Part shown: in pieces, positions 26,618 through 35,301 of the stretch | Layout: each line of letters starts with the position of its first letter | How positions within the stretch are numbered: position 1 is the stretch's first letter | From: Sphingomonadales bacterium | GTDB taxonomy: Bacteria > Pseudomonadota > Alphaproteobacteria > Sphingomonadales > Sphingomonadaceae | Assembly: GCA_027491235.1 (NCBI GenBank) | Contig: JAIXWO010000022.1 | Coordinates: forward strand, 780,102-844,101 | Direction: 5' to 3' | Length of the DNA stretch: 64,000 bases | The notes under the pieces: generated by a model | Databases searched by the model: none | Told to the model about the DNA's origin: nothing | What the model saw: only the letters and a program-made list of their open reading frames with translations | Program-made: the position numbers and the translations under genes

Positions 26618-27520
26618 ATGAACTGGCAGGGCAAGACCGCCTTCATCACCGGCGGCGTATCAGGGATCGGCTTTGGCATCGCCCGCGCGTTTGCCGAAGC
26701 GGGCATGGACCTGATCCTGAGTTACCGGAATGAAGCCTACCGCGCCGATGCCGAAGCATGGTTTGTTCAAAATGAGCGCCCCCTCCCCCGTTTCGTGAAG
26801 CTCGATGTAACCGACCGTGCAGGCTTTGCAGCCGCCGCCGCAGAAGCAGGCAAGGTCCATGTGCTCGTCAACAATGCCGGTGTGAGCGTCTTTGGACCGA
26901 CCGATGAAGCAAGTTACGCGGACCATGACTGGATCATGGGCGTCAATTATGGCGGCGTGGTCAACGGCCTTGTGTCCTTCCTGCCCGGCATGAAGGCGCA
27001 TGGTGACGGCGGCCATGTCGTCAATGTCGCTTCGATGGCGGCCTATCTCTCCGGCCCGCAGGCGGGCATCTACACAGCGAGCAAGTTTGCTGTGCGTGGC
27101 CTAACGGAGTCGCTGCGTTACAACCTCGCGCCTCATGGCATTGGCGTGTCCCTCATGTGCCCCGGCCTCACCAAAACTAATGCTTGGGACTCGGCCCTGA
27201 AGCGTCCCGATGACTTTGCCGACACTGGCTTCAAACCAGCCGACAAGGAAGAGCTGGAGCAATTCGGCACGGCGTTCGATCTGGGGATGGACCCGCTGGA
27301 AGTGGGCCGCAAAACACTTGCCGGGATGACCGAGAACCGGGGGCTCATCCTGACGCACCCTGAGTTCGCAGAGGACTTTGAAGAGATTTACCGCACGTCG
27401 CTTGAGGCCCTTCCCAAGGAGCCTGTGCCGGAGGGACGTCTTCATATCGAAAAGCTGCGCCGTGACGCCAACCGCGCCGCAGCAGAAGGCAAAATGATCA
27501 ACCTTGGCGACCTGACCTGA
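26618..27520 (+). CDS. SDR oxidoreductase, LigD/LigL-like subgroup
   Basis: SDR of 300 residues resembling the two at 6584 and 7489. TGGVSGIGFGIA binds cofactor, NNAGVSV follows, catalytic residues are in SMAAYL and YTASK, and the tail has HPEFAEDF. This long-tail group includes the NAD+ enzymes that oxidise the benzylic alcohol of lignin dimers. ATG 26618 has GAGAGG upstream; a longer reading would run over the palindrome. The aldehyde dehydrogenase follows 13 bp later, so an alcohol or ketone and an aldehyde of one substrate are probably handled together. Confidence 0.83.
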   Translation: MNWQGKTAFITGGVSGIGFGIARAFAEAGMDLILSYRNEAYRADAEAWFVQNERPLPRFVKLDVTDRAGFAAAAAEAGKVHVLVNNAGVSVFGPTDEASYADHDWIMGVNYGGVVNGLVSFLPGMKAHGDGGHVVNVASMAAYLSGPQAGIYTASKFAVRGLTESLRYNLAPHGIGVSLMCPGLTKTNAWDSALKRPDDFADTGFKPADKEELEQFGTAFDLGMDPLEVGRKTLAGMTENRGLILTHPEFAEDFEEIYRTSLEALPKEPVPEGRLHIEKLRRDANRAAAEGKMINLGDLT

Positions 27521-27533
27521 GGAGAATGAAACT

Positions 27534-29003
27534 ATGACCCCGACCGGCGTAAATGTGGCCCATCCTGACAAGGTGTATATTGGCGGACAATGGCGCGAGG
27601 CCCATTCCGGCCGTTCCATCGAGATTGTCTCGCCCAATACCGAGCAGGTCGTGGCTGTCGTCGCGGAAGCCGATGAGGCAGATATGGACGCCGCCGTTGC
27701 CGCTGCACGCGATGCCTTTGACCATGGCCCATGGGTCGCACTCAGACCTGCCGAGCGCATCAGCTATCTCAAGCGGATGGCAGACCATCTGCGCGCGCGG
27801 GAAAGCGAAATCGCCAAGGCATGGACGGCCCAGATGGGTGGTCTCGCCAGCTTTGCCGGTCCGATGACGGGCGGATCGACGATGACGTTCGACAACATCA
27901 TCGCGATGGCCGAAAAATTCTCGTTCGTTGAACAACGCCCGACCATCGGTGCCGCTGTGGGCCTCGTCGCCTATGAACCCGTCGGCGTGGTTGCTGCCAT
28001 TGCCCCTTGGAACGGACCTTATGGCATCATGCTCAACAAGGTCGCCTATGCGCTCGCATCGGGCTGCACCGTCATCATGAAGCCCTCCCCTGAAACGCCG
28101 CTGGAAGCTTATATCATCGCCGAAGCTGCCGAGGCAGCTGGTGTGCCCGCCGGCGTCGTCAACCTTGTCTGCGGCCACCGCGAGGCGAGCGACCATCTCG
28201 TCTGCAATCACGGCGTTGATAAAGTCAGCTTCACGGGTTCAACGGTCGCCGGCAAACGCATCGCCAGCGTCTGTGGAGAACGGATCGCCCGCTGCACGCT
28301 CGAACTGGGCGGCAAGTCTGCGGCCATCATCGCTGATGACTTCCCGATCGAGGCAGCCGCTGGCCTGCTGACCGGCACGATCACGATGATGAGTGGACAG
28401 GTTTGCGCCATGCTCTCGCGCGTCATCGTCCCACGTAAACGGCATGATGAACTCGCCAGTGCCATTTCTGCGGAAATGAAAAAGGTCGTTGTCGGCTATT
28501 CGGACGATCCGACAACGCAACTTGGCCCGGTCGCCATGAAGCGCCAGTTGGAGCGCATCGAAATGTACATTGAAGAAGGCAAGAAGACCGCCGACCTCAT
28601 CACCGGTGGCGGTCGCCCGGCGCATCTCAATCGCGGCTACTTCATTGAACCGACCCTCTTCGCCAATGTGAAGAATGACAGCCGCATCGCGCAGGAAGAG
28701 ATCTTTGGCCCAGTGCTCAGCCTCATCCCTTGTGACGACGAGGAGGACGCCATCCGGATCGCCAACGACTCCAACTACGGCCTCAATGGCTCGGTCCTCA
28801 CCAATGACCATGAGCGGGCCTATCGTATCGCCCGCCGCGTCCGCACCGGCGGCTTTGGTCAGAACGGCCTGCGCATGGACTTTGGCCTGCCTTTTGGCGG
28901 GTTCAAGCAATCCGGCGTCGGTCGCGAGGGCGGGCTGGAAGGCATGATGAGTTATCTGGAGCTCAAAACCATCCTGCTCGACGGCCAGCCCGCCGCGCTA
29001 TAG
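27534..29003 (+). CDS. NAD-dependent aldehyde dehydrogenase
   Basis: Aldehyde dehydrogenase of 489 residues with APWNGPYGIMLNK in the cofactor region, FTGSTVAG, general base in LELGGKSAAI and nucleophile in SGQVCAMLSR, then EEIFGPVL and the C-terminal PFGGFKQSGVGRE. ATG 27534 is preceded by TGAGGAGAATG. It is co-transcribed with the SDR before it. The stop is the TAG at 29001-29003, which abuts the TAG of the opposing SDR gene within the palindrome CTATAG. Likely substrate is an aromatic or dimer aldehyde. Confidence 0.86.
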   Translation: MTPTGVNVAHPDKVYIGGQWREAHSGRSIEIVSPNTEQVVAVVAEADEADMDAAVAAARDAFDHGPWVALRPAERISYLKRMADHLRARESEIAKAWTAQMGGLASFAGPMTGGSTMTFDNIIAMAEKFSFVEQRPTIGAAVGLVAYEPVGVVAAIAPWNGPYGIMLNKVAYALASGCTVIMKPSPETPLEAYIIAEAAEAAGVPAGVVNLVCGHREASDHLVCNHGVDKVSFTGSTVAGKRIASVCGERIARCTLELGGKSAAIIADDFPIEAAAGLLTGTITMMSGQVCAMLSRVIVPRKRHDELASAISAEMKKVVVGYSDDPTTQLGPVAMKRQLERIEMYIEEGKKTADLITGGGRPAHLNRGYFIEPTLFANVKNDSRIAQEEIFGPVLSLIPCDDEEDAIRIANDSNYGLNGSVLTNDHERAYRIARRVRTGGFGQNGLRMDFGLPFGGFKQSGVGREGGLEGMMSYLELKTILLDGQPAAL

Positions 29004-29738
29004 CTCGATACAACCGCCATCGACGTAAAGGTCGACGCCGTTAATGAAGCTCGCTTCATCACTGGCGAGGAACAGGGCCGCGCGGGCAATCTCTTCGGAG
29101 GTGCCCATGCGGCCCATAGGCACCACGCCGGAAAGCAAATCGCGCATCGCCTGAATTTCTTCTGCCGACGCATCGCGCTTGAAGATTTCAGTATCCGTCG
29201 GGCCGGGACTGACCATGTTGACGCGAATGCGACGGGGCAAAAGCTCCTTGCCGACAATCCGTGCAACGGCCCGCAGGCCTGCCTTGGCCGCGGCATAAGC
29301 GACGTTGCCGGGGACGGCTGCGACTGACCCAATAGAGCCGGTCACCACCATGCTGCCCCCATCGCGCATCAGCGGAGCGGCCGCCTGAATCGCGAAAAAG
29401 GCGCCCTTTAGATTGACAGCATGGATGCCATCCCAAAAGTCTTCGGTGACATCAGGCACCATGGCAAAGCCGCCTATTCCTGCATTGACGAACAGCACGT
29501 CGATGCCGCCGAGATGATCTGCCGCCGCGGCAATGGCGTCACGGCTTTCGGTCAGCACACCCATGTCCGCGCGAATTGCATGCGCCCCTGTTTGGGCCGC
29601 GATGTCGCCGAGTGTCGCCTCGTTCCGACCGGTGATCACGAGCCGCGCGCCTTCATTGGCAAAAAGCTGCGCGGCGGCCGCACCAATCCCGGCGTTGCCG
29701 CCAAGGATCAGCACGGCTTTGCCCTCAAAACGACGCAT
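28998..29738 (-). CDS. SDR oxidoreductase
   Basis: Classical SDR of 246 residues. Cofactor loop LGGNAGIGAAAAQLF, VNAG in FVNAGIGG, catalytic residues in GSIGSV and YAAAK, and C-terminal VDGGCIEL. It belongs to the ordinary FabG-like group rather than the LigD group. ATG 29738 overlaps the stop of the small SnoaL-like gene upstream by one base, so three minus-strand genes (30585 to 28998) form one operon with the palindrome at 30605 ahead of it. Substrate unknown. Confidence 0.84.
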   Translation of the reverse strand: MRRFEGKAVLILGGNAGIGAAAAQLFANEGARLVITGRNEATLGDIAAQTGAHAIRADMGVLTESRDAIAAAADHLGGIDVLFVNAGIGGFAMVPDVTEDFWDGIHAVNLKGAFFAIQAAAPLMRDGGSMVVTGSIGSVAAVPGNVAYAAAKAGLRAVARIVGKELLPRRIRVNMVSPGPTDTEIFKRDASAEEIQAMRDLLSGVVPMGRMGTSEEIARAALFLASDEASFINGVDLYVDGGCIEL

Positions 29739-30184
29739 CAGAACATGCCGTTTTCATTGGCCGATTTTTCAGGGACGGGCTGGACAACATCCCAATGCTC
29801 GACAACCTTGCAGCCTTCGACGCGCACGATATCGACAACGGCGATACCCCGGTCGTCTGGCGCAAATTTGCCATGTGAATGCACCGCAACCAGATCACCG
29901 TCCGCGATGATCCGCTTGATGGCGTAGCTGATATGCGGATTGGATTTCATAAAAGGCTCTAGAAATGCAATCGCCGCATCCCGCCCGGTCGCTGCCATCG
30001 GATTGTGCTGAATGTAGCCGGGAACAACCCATTTTTCGAACGCAGCGCGCGGTTCCTTATCGATATAAAGCTGGGTCATGAACTTCGTCACGACCTCTTT
30101 GGGCTTCAGTCGGCATTTCGCTGCTTCTGCAGGCATAGAGGACAGCGCAAAAAGGCTGGCGGCAATCAACGCATAACGACGCAT
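29738..30184 (-). CDS. Exported small SnoaL-like protein
   Basis: A 148-residue protein with a signal peptide (MRRYALIAASLFALSSMPAEA) and a SnoaL-like domain: VPGYIQHNP, GRDAAIAFLEPF, RIIADGDLVAVHSH, VDIVRVEGCKVVEHWDVVQ. It is a paralogue of the next gene upstream, which has no signal; both end in a N-x-M-F tail. ATG 30184 follows AAAGGAGA. The fold is used by small isomerases, cyclases and hydratases. Being exported, it would act in the periplasm, where the PQQ and flavocytochrome dehydrogenases also work. Function unknown. Confidence 0.78.
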   Translation of the reverse strand: MRRYALIAASLFALSSMPAEAAKCRLKPKEVVTKFMTQLYIDKEPRAAFEKWVVPGYIQHNPMAATGRDAAIAFLEPFMKSNPHISYAIKRIIADGDLVAVHSHGKFAPDDRGIAVVDIVRVEGCKVVEHWDVVQPVPEKSANENGMF

Positions 30185-30195
30185 AACTGTCTCCT

Positions 30196-30585
30196 TTAGA
30201 ACATGCTGTTGGGGTTGACGGGGTTTTCCTGGATCTCCTGAATGACATCCCAATGCTCGACGACCTTGCCGCCTGCGCAGCGGAAGATGTCGCAGACTGC
30301 AAGGCCGGGATCGCCAGGCCAACGGACGACGTGGACATGGGTTGTTACGTGGTCGCCATCGGCAAAAAGGCGGTGGATTGTCTGTTGGGCATCGGGCGAT
30401 TCCACCCTCACCATATCAAGCCAGGCCTTCAACGCATCTACGCCCGGTTCGGCAAGCGAGCTGTGCTGGATGTAGCCCGGCGAAATAAAGTCATCGACGC
30501 GCGCGCTGTCCATCGGGATCAGGACCTTCTCATACACATCGCGTACCAATTTGAGGTTCGCGGATTCTTCATCCGTATGGGCCAT
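30196..30585 (-). CDS. Cytoplasmic small SnoaL-like protein
   Basis: A 129-residue SnoaL-like protein: ISPGYIQHSS, HRLFADGDHVTTHVHVV, CDIFRCAGGKVVEHWDVIQ. It is a paralogue of the exported protein 11 bp downstream but has no signal peptide. The ATG at 30585 follows GAAGGGTGGAG and is preferred to a GTG two codons earlier that crowds the ribosome site. First gene of a three-gene operon (SnoaL, exported SnoaL, SDR) that starts 19 bp from a perfect element A palindrome. Function not recognised. Confidence 0.77.
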   Translation of the reverse strand: MAHTDEESANLKLVRDVYEKVLIPMDSARVDDFISPGYIQHSSLAEPGVDALKAWLDMVRVESPDAQQTIHRLFADGDHVTTHVHVVRWPGDPGLAVCDIFRCAGGKVVEHWDVIQEIQENPVNPNSMF

Positions 30586-30604
30586 CTCCACCCTTCCCCT
30601 ATTG

Positions 30605-30616
30605 TAACAATTGTTA
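30605..30616. promoter_or_regulatory. MarR-type operator candidate (element A, copy 4)
   Basis: Perfect palindrome TAACAATTGTTA in the 75-bp gap between divergent operons starting at 30585 (-) and 30661 (+). One bound protein could shut both. Confidence 0.7.
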
Positions 30617-30660
30617 TTACGTGTAACGATCAGGACAGAACATACAAGGCAGAGGATAGA

Positions 30661-31518
30661 ATGAATCGCGACGCACTTTATGCCGTGCTGGCCAATTATC
30701 TTGAGGCGCTAAATGCCGGAGATGCCTCGCGGGTCAATTGGGCCGCTTCCCCTCTGAATTCTGAGAATAATGTGATGTTGGAGGTCGGTGACGGGCTCTG
30801 GGGCACGATTCTTCGCGTCGGCGACTATCAGCTGAAATTCGCCGATACGGCGACCAATCAGGTCGGCTATTTCGGCACCGTTCATGAGGCTATTGAGGAA
30901 TCAGCGTTCACGTTGCGGCTCAAGGTCAATGATCAAGGACAAGTCTGCGAATCTGAGATGGTTGTCGTCCGCCAGTCTGACTCAGGCATCAAATTTGAGA
31001 ATTGCCGCTATTGGGACAAACCGATCCTGAATGCGGACGTGGAGGCCCCCGTCTCCCGCGCGGAAATGGTCAAGCTGTCTGACGGCTATTTCGATACGCT
31101 TCAACTGAACGACGGGACAATCCACACCAAGTTCCACCCGGACTGCAACCGCGTTGAAAACGGCGTCCAGACAACGCGCAATCCCGAATTTGCCAAGATC
31201 GTACCTGTCTCTGCCTTGGGCTGCGAAGAGCAGTTCCGCATGGGCAATTACCGCTATGATGACCGGCTCCGCGCGCGGCGCTTCCCTATGGTGGATGAGG
31301 AACGCGGCCTCGTGCTCGCTTTTGGCTTTATCGACCATAGCGGACGGCTGGATGAGTATCAGTTGACCGACGGGCGCACCGTCAAATCCCCGGTCCGCCG
31401 CCCGCACAGTTTCTACATTTCAGAACTGTTCAAGATCGACCATGGCATGATCTGTCAGATCGAAGCGAACTTCATTACCGTGCCGTACAACATGCCAAGC
31501 CCGTGGGATGCCCTGTGA
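30661..31518 (+). CDS. Uncharacterised two-lobed protein, probably NTF2-related
   Basis: A 285-residue protein without signal peptide or membrane segment. The N-terminal half (LANYLEALNAGDASRV, GDGLWGTI, VGYFGTVHE) and the C-terminal half (YFDTLQLNDG, HPDCNRVENG, FGFIDHSG) each look like an NTF2-type unit in which a helix pair is followed by a curved sheet. Conserved-looking charged residues (HPDC, R, E) could line a pocket. ATG 30661 follows AGAGGATAG. First gene of the plus-strand operon with PQQ enzyme, NTF2-like, CmcJ-like and DUF3237 genes; its stop overlaps the next start. I do not recognise a function. Confidence 0.7.
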   Translation: MNRDALYAVLANYLEALNAGDASRVNWAASPLNSENNVMLEVGDGLWGTILRVGDYQLKFADTATNQVGYFGTVHEAIEESAFTLRLKVNDQGQVCESEMVVVRQSDSGIKFENCRYWDKPILNADVEAPVSRAEMVKLSDGYFDTLQLNDGTIHTKFHPDCNRVENGVQTTRNPEFAKIVPVSALGCEEQFRMGNYRYDDRLRARRFPMVDEERGLVLAFGFIDHSGRLDEYQLTDGRTVKSPVRRPHSFYISELFKIDHGMICQIEANFITVPYNMPSPWDAL

Positions 31519-33704
31519 GAAACTTTGCTGCTGCCTTTGCCCTGATCCTGTCCGCCTGCGCGTCTGACCGCACACCTGATGCCCCTGCCCAGCAATCTTC
31601 AGCGGGGGATAACTGGACCAACCCCGGCGGGGACGCGGGCAAAACCCATTATTCCACGCTGACGGACATGAACCCGACCAATGTCGGCAAGCTCGGTCTG
31701 GCGTGGGAGGTGAACCTTGGCACCAACCGCGTGCTGGAGGCGACCCCAGTCGTGATCGACGGCGTAATGTACACATCGGGCGTGGCAGGGCGCGCCTATG
31801 CCTTTGACGCCGCGACCGGAAAGGAAATCTGGCGGTTCGAGCCCGAGGTCGACATGCAAGTGAACCGCACCGTCTGCTGCGACATGGCCAATCGCGGCGT
31901 CGCCGTTGCGCGCGGCAAGGTCTATGTCGCTACGCTCGATGCTCAGCTTTATGCGCTCGATGCAAAGACCGGCAAAGTCCTGTGGAAGGCCGATACCGTC
32001 GATGACAAGACGCGCGGCGTGAACTCCACCGGTGCGCCGGAAGTCGCGGGCAATGTCGTCGTCATCGGCAATGGCGGGGCGGAATATGATACGCGCGGCT
32101 ATGTCAGCGCGTTCGATCTCGACAGCGGCAAGCTGGTCTGGCGCTTCCATACCGTCCCCCGTGATCCGGCTCTTGGAGCGCAGGACCACCCCGATCTTGA
32201 AGAGGCTGTCAAAACCTGGGACCCCAAAAGCCGCTGGGATATTGGCGGTGGCGGCACCCCCTGGGATGCGATCAACTATGACCCCGAAACCGGCAATGTC
32301 ATTATCGGGACCGGCAATGGTGGCCCCTATCATACCATCAAGCGCAGCCCGAAAGGCGGCGACCAGCTCTATCTCGCAAGCCTCGTTGCGCTCGATGCAA
32401 AGACGGGCCGCAAGAAGTGGCATTACCAACAGACACCCGGCGATAACTGGGACTTCACCTCCACCCAGCCGATAATCCTGACGAACATGAAGATCGACGG
32501 CGCAGACCGTCCGGTCCTCATCCATGCGCCGAAAAATGGGTATCTCTACATTTTGGACCGGCGGGATGGAAAACTGCTTCGCGCCAACCCCATCGTGCGG
32601 GTCAATTGGGCGGATGGCATTGATGCGAAGACCGGGCGGCCACTTTTGCGGCCCGACCGCGCCGACTATGCGACATCGCCCAAGATCGTCTTCCCCGGCA
32701 CCACGGGGGCACGCAACTGGCATCCCGCGACCTATGATCCTCAAACGGGGCTCTATTACGCCTCGGTGCTCGATATGGGGAACCTCATCTATCAAACGCC
32801 CGGTGCCAAACCGATGCGCAAGAAGATGCTCAATGTGGATGCTGCCCTCGTCTTCACATCTGTTCTGAAAGATGCCCTGCCCGCTATGCCCCCGCCGGTT
32901 CAGGCGGCCGTGACATCGCTGCCCGAATGGCCCGAAGTGTTGAAGAACCCCGGCAAGGGCGAACTCCGCGCCATTGACCCGCTGACCGGCAAGACGAAAT
33001 GGGCGGTCCCCGCCGATGGCTGGCAGGACCGCGCGGGCACGCTCACAACCGCGGGTGGCCTTCTGTTCCACGGCAATATCGCAGGCCAGCTGCGTGTGTT
33101 CGACAAGGCGACCGGCAAGCTTTTGAAGAGTATCGACACCGGCTCTTCCATCCTTGCAGCCCCCATGACCTACCGGGTCAAAGGCGTGCAATATGTGGCG
33201 GTGATGGCGGCATGGGGCGGTGGCGGCTATGCCTATGTCCCGCCCTATTCCGCGGCCTATAAGCGCGGCAATCAGGGTCGGCTGCTTGTCTTCAAATTGG
33301 GTGGCAGCACCGTGCCTCTTCCGCCAGAGCTTCCCAAATTGGATGTCGCACCGGAACCTCCGGCCCAAGCCGCGGGCGTAACACCGGCCACCATTGCGCA
33401 GGGGCAGCAGCTGTTCTTTGCCAATTGTGTGATGTGCCATGCCAACCAGCACCGTTCCATTACACCTGATCTGCGGCGGATGCAGCCGGGAACGCATCAG
33501 GCGTTCAGCAAGATCGTGCTGGAAGGACTACTCCTCCAAAACGGCATGCCCCGCTGGGACGACGTTCTAAAGCCGCAAGAGGTGGCTGCCATCCATGCAT
33601 GGCTGATCGACGAACAGCGCAAAACAAGAGCGGATGAATTGGAAAAGCAAAAGCGCGGCATCCCACTGGACGCGCCGAGCCTCGCCATTTTGTCGAACTA
33701 CTGA
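31515..33704 (+). CDS. PQQ-dependent quinohemoprotein dehydrogenase (lipoprotein)
   Basis: Second quinohemoprotein of the window, 729 residues. A lipoprotein signal ends at LILSAC, followed by NWTNPGGDAGKTHYSTL opening the propeller, the vicinal cysteines in RTVCCDMANRG, WDFTSTQP, and a C-terminal cytochrome c domain with CVMCH. It would oxidise an alcohol in the periplasm with PQQ and pass electrons via its heme. The start is the GTG at 31515 that overlaps the upstream TGA and gives a clean signal peptide; a GTG at 31503 is less convincing. It is the second gene of the five-gene operon, so the alcohol probably belongs to that unknown pathway. Confidence 0.9.
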   Translation: MRNFAAAFALILSACASDRTPDAPAQQSSAGDNWTNPGGDAGKTHYSTLTDMNPTNVGKLGLAWEVNLGTNRVLEATPVVIDGVMYTSGVAGRAYAFDAATGKEIWRFEPEVDMQVNRTVCCDMANRGVAVARGKVYVATLDAQLYALDAKTGKVLWKADTVDDKTRGVNSTGAPEVAGNVVVIGNGGAEYDTRGYVSAFDLDSGKLVWRFHTVPRDPALGAQDHPDLEEAVKTWDPKSRWDIGGGGTPWDAINYDPETGNVIIGTGNGGPYHTIKRSPKGGDQLYLASLVALDAKTGRKKWHYQQTPGDNWDFTSTQPIILTNMKIDGADRPVLIHAPKNGYLYILDRRDGKLLRANPIVRVNWADGIDAKTGRPLLRPDRADYATSPKIVFPGTTGARNWHPATYDPQTGLYYASVLDMGNLIYQTPGAKPMRKKMLNVDAALVFTSVLKDALPAMPPPVQAAVTSLPEWPEVLKNPGKGELRAIDPLTGKTKWAVPADGWQDRAGTLTTAGGLLFHGNIAGQLRVFDKATGKLLKSIDTGSSILAAPMTYRVKGVQYVAVMAAWGGGGYAYVPPYSAAYKRGNQGRLLVFKLGGSTVPLPPELPKLDVAPEPPAQAAGVTPATIAQGQQLFFANCVMCHANQHRSITPDLRRMQPGTHQAFSKIVLEGLLLQNGMPRWDDVLKPQEVAAIHAWLIDEQRKTRADELEKQKRGIPLDAPSLAILSNY

Positions 33705-33725
33705 GAACCCTAAGGGAGAGAGCAC

Positions 33726-34436
33726 ATGACCGATATTGCGACCCTCGCCGCCCGCCTTGACAAGGTCGAGCATGAACTGGGCATCCAGCAGGACATTCAT
33801 CAGATCCGTCGCATCCAGTACACCTATGGCTATCTGATCGACAAATCGCAGTATAACGAAGTCGCCGACCTGTTCTCCGATGAAGGCGAAGTCTGGTTCC
33901 TCGGCGGCATCTACAAGAAAAAGGCCGGCGTCCGTCGTCTGTATATTGAGCGGTTCCAGACCAACTTCACCCAAGGTCATAATGGCCCGCGCTATGGCTG
34001 GCTGCTCGATCACCCGCAGATGCAGATGGTGATCGACGTCGCGCCAGACCGCAGCCATGCCAAGGTCCGCGGCCGCTCTATGATGCAAGCAGGTCTCCAT
34101 GAAACCGCCGAAGGTGCGCAGCGCGCCTGGTGGGAAGGCGGCATTTACGAAAACGAATATGTCCGCGAAGACGGCATCTGGAAGATCAAGGCGCTGCGCT
34201 ACTTCCCCTTCTGGCACGGCAGCTTTGAAGACGGATGGGCCAAAACACCGATCGATTACATCCCCATGTCCAAGACGTGCTTCCCGGAAGATCCGCTTGG
34301 CCCCGATGAATTGATTTCCCCCGCCCCGCGCCTGTGGCCCGCCACAGACACAATCGAATTCCACTATCCGCACCCGGTGACCGGCAAGCCCATCGTCGTG
34401 GACAATAGCCGCGCCCGGGAGGGGTTTCGTGACTGA
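33726..34436 (+). CDS. NTF2-like (SnoaL fold) protein, copy C of three
   Basis: A 236-residue protein with N-terminal coil (TLAARLDKVEHELGIQQDI), YGYLIDKSQ, EVWFLGGIYKKKAGVRRLY, GWLLDHPQMQ and EGGIYENEY with DGIWKIKALRY. It is nearest to copy A at 4233: both have RLYIERFQxNFTxG and HPVTGxPIV near the end. ATG 33726 follows AAGGGAGAG, 21 bp after the PQQ gene. It lies opposite the operon with a lignostilbene-dioxygenase-type enzyme, the step that follows formaldehyde loss by LdpA in diarylpropane breakdown, which makes a lyase role attractive. No catalytic proof from sequence. Confidence 0.8.
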   Translation: MTDIATLAARLDKVEHELGIQQDIHQIRRIQYTYGYLIDKSQYNEVADLFSDEGEVWFLGGIYKKKAGVRRLYIERFQTNFTQGHNGPRYGWLLDHPQMQMVIDVAPDRSHAKVRGRSMMQAGLHETAEGAQRAWWEGGIYENEYVREDGIWKIKALRYFPFWHGSFEDGWAKTPIDYIPMSKTCFPEDPLGPDELISPAPRLWPATDTIEFHYPHPVTGKPIVVDNSRAREGFRD

Positions 34437-35301
34437 TCTGCAGACACTCGACCGCGTGCCCGGTGTGGATGCAAAGATGGATTATCTCTTGCCCACATCC
34501 ACAATCAACCGTCGGTTCTGGGCGCCGGGTAAAGAGTATAATACCGGCGTCTATGAGACCTATGGCGTCCATATCCGCAATGCGCGGTTGGCACCGGAGC
34601 CGTTCACGCTCGACACGCATGGCTTTGCGATTGCCAGTTTTCCGACTGCCATCACTGACTGGGATACTGCTGCCGCCGGAGATTCGGACTATGCCGCCGA
34701 GGTCATCGAAATCGTCAAGCGGCTGACCGGTGCGGACACCGTGCTCACCATGTCGGGCCAGCTCCGGACGTCGGGAGCGACTGGCGAAAAGCTCCAGCCG
34801 CCCGCCGCCGAAGCGCATGTCGATTTCACGCCCGATTGCGCGGACCGCGTTGCGGCGCGCGTTTACGAAGGCAAGATGCCGGGTGGCCCTGGCTATGACC
34901 GCTACATCTGCTTCAGCCTCTGGCGTCCGCTGTCTCCACCACCACAGGATTGGCCGCTGGCGCTGTGCGATTTCCGCAGCGTGTCCGAACAGGAAGGCAC
35001 GCCCAACACCAAGGTCGATGTCGACGAAATCCCCGAAGGTGATGCGCTGTTCGCCGAAATCCCCGGCGAAGACCAAATGGCGGCGGCCAGCATCTTCACC
35101 TTCAATCCCGATCACCGCTGGTGGTATTTCCCGGACATGACCGATGATGAGGTCATCCTGATCAAGTTCCATGACAGCGACCACAGCCGCGCCTGGCGCG
35201 CGCTCCACACCGCCTTCCACGACACCAGCCGCCCGGACGCCAATGAACGCCATTCAATGGAGTTTCGCGGCGTCGCCTATTTCAGCAAGAAAGACGCCTG
35301 A
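34429..35301 (+). CDS. CmcJ/NvfI-like putative oxygenase or hydroxylase, copy 1
   Basis: A 290-residue protein of the CmcJ/NvfI/AsaB-like family. Shared features with the copy at 38653 are YGVHIRNAR with TLDTHGF, the AEAHVDFTPD segment (His-x-Asp), FSLWRPLSPPPQDWPLALCDFRSV, and FNPDHRWWYFPDM. His-x-Asp with a distal His (HRW) would fit an iron facial triad, a suggestion only. GTG 34429 overlaps the previous gene and has CGGGAGGGG five bases ahead, so that start is well supported. Known relatives act in fungal and streptomycete secondary metabolism; a role in aromatic breakdown is not described to my knowledge. Confidence 0.75.
   Translation: MTDLQTLDRVPGVDAKMDYLLPTSTINRRFWAPGKEYNTGVYETYGVHIRNARLAPEPFTLDTHGFAIASFPTAITDWDTAAAGDSDYAAEVIEIVKRLTGADTVLTMSGQLRTSGATGEKLQPPAAEAHVDFTPDCADRVAARVYEGKMPGGPGYDRYICFSLWRPLSPPPQDWPLALCDFRSVSEQEGTPNTKVDVDEIPEGDALFAEIPGEDQMAAASIFTFNPDHRWWYFPDMTDDEVILIKFHDSDHSRAWRALHTAFHDTSRPDANERHSMEFRGVAYFSKKDA

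Noticed and set aside
31599-33497. Very long open frame (632 codons) antisense to the second PQQ dehydrogenase
   Set aside because: It lies wholly inside a clear, conserved gene; long antisense frames are expected at this GC content. The product has no recognisable domain.
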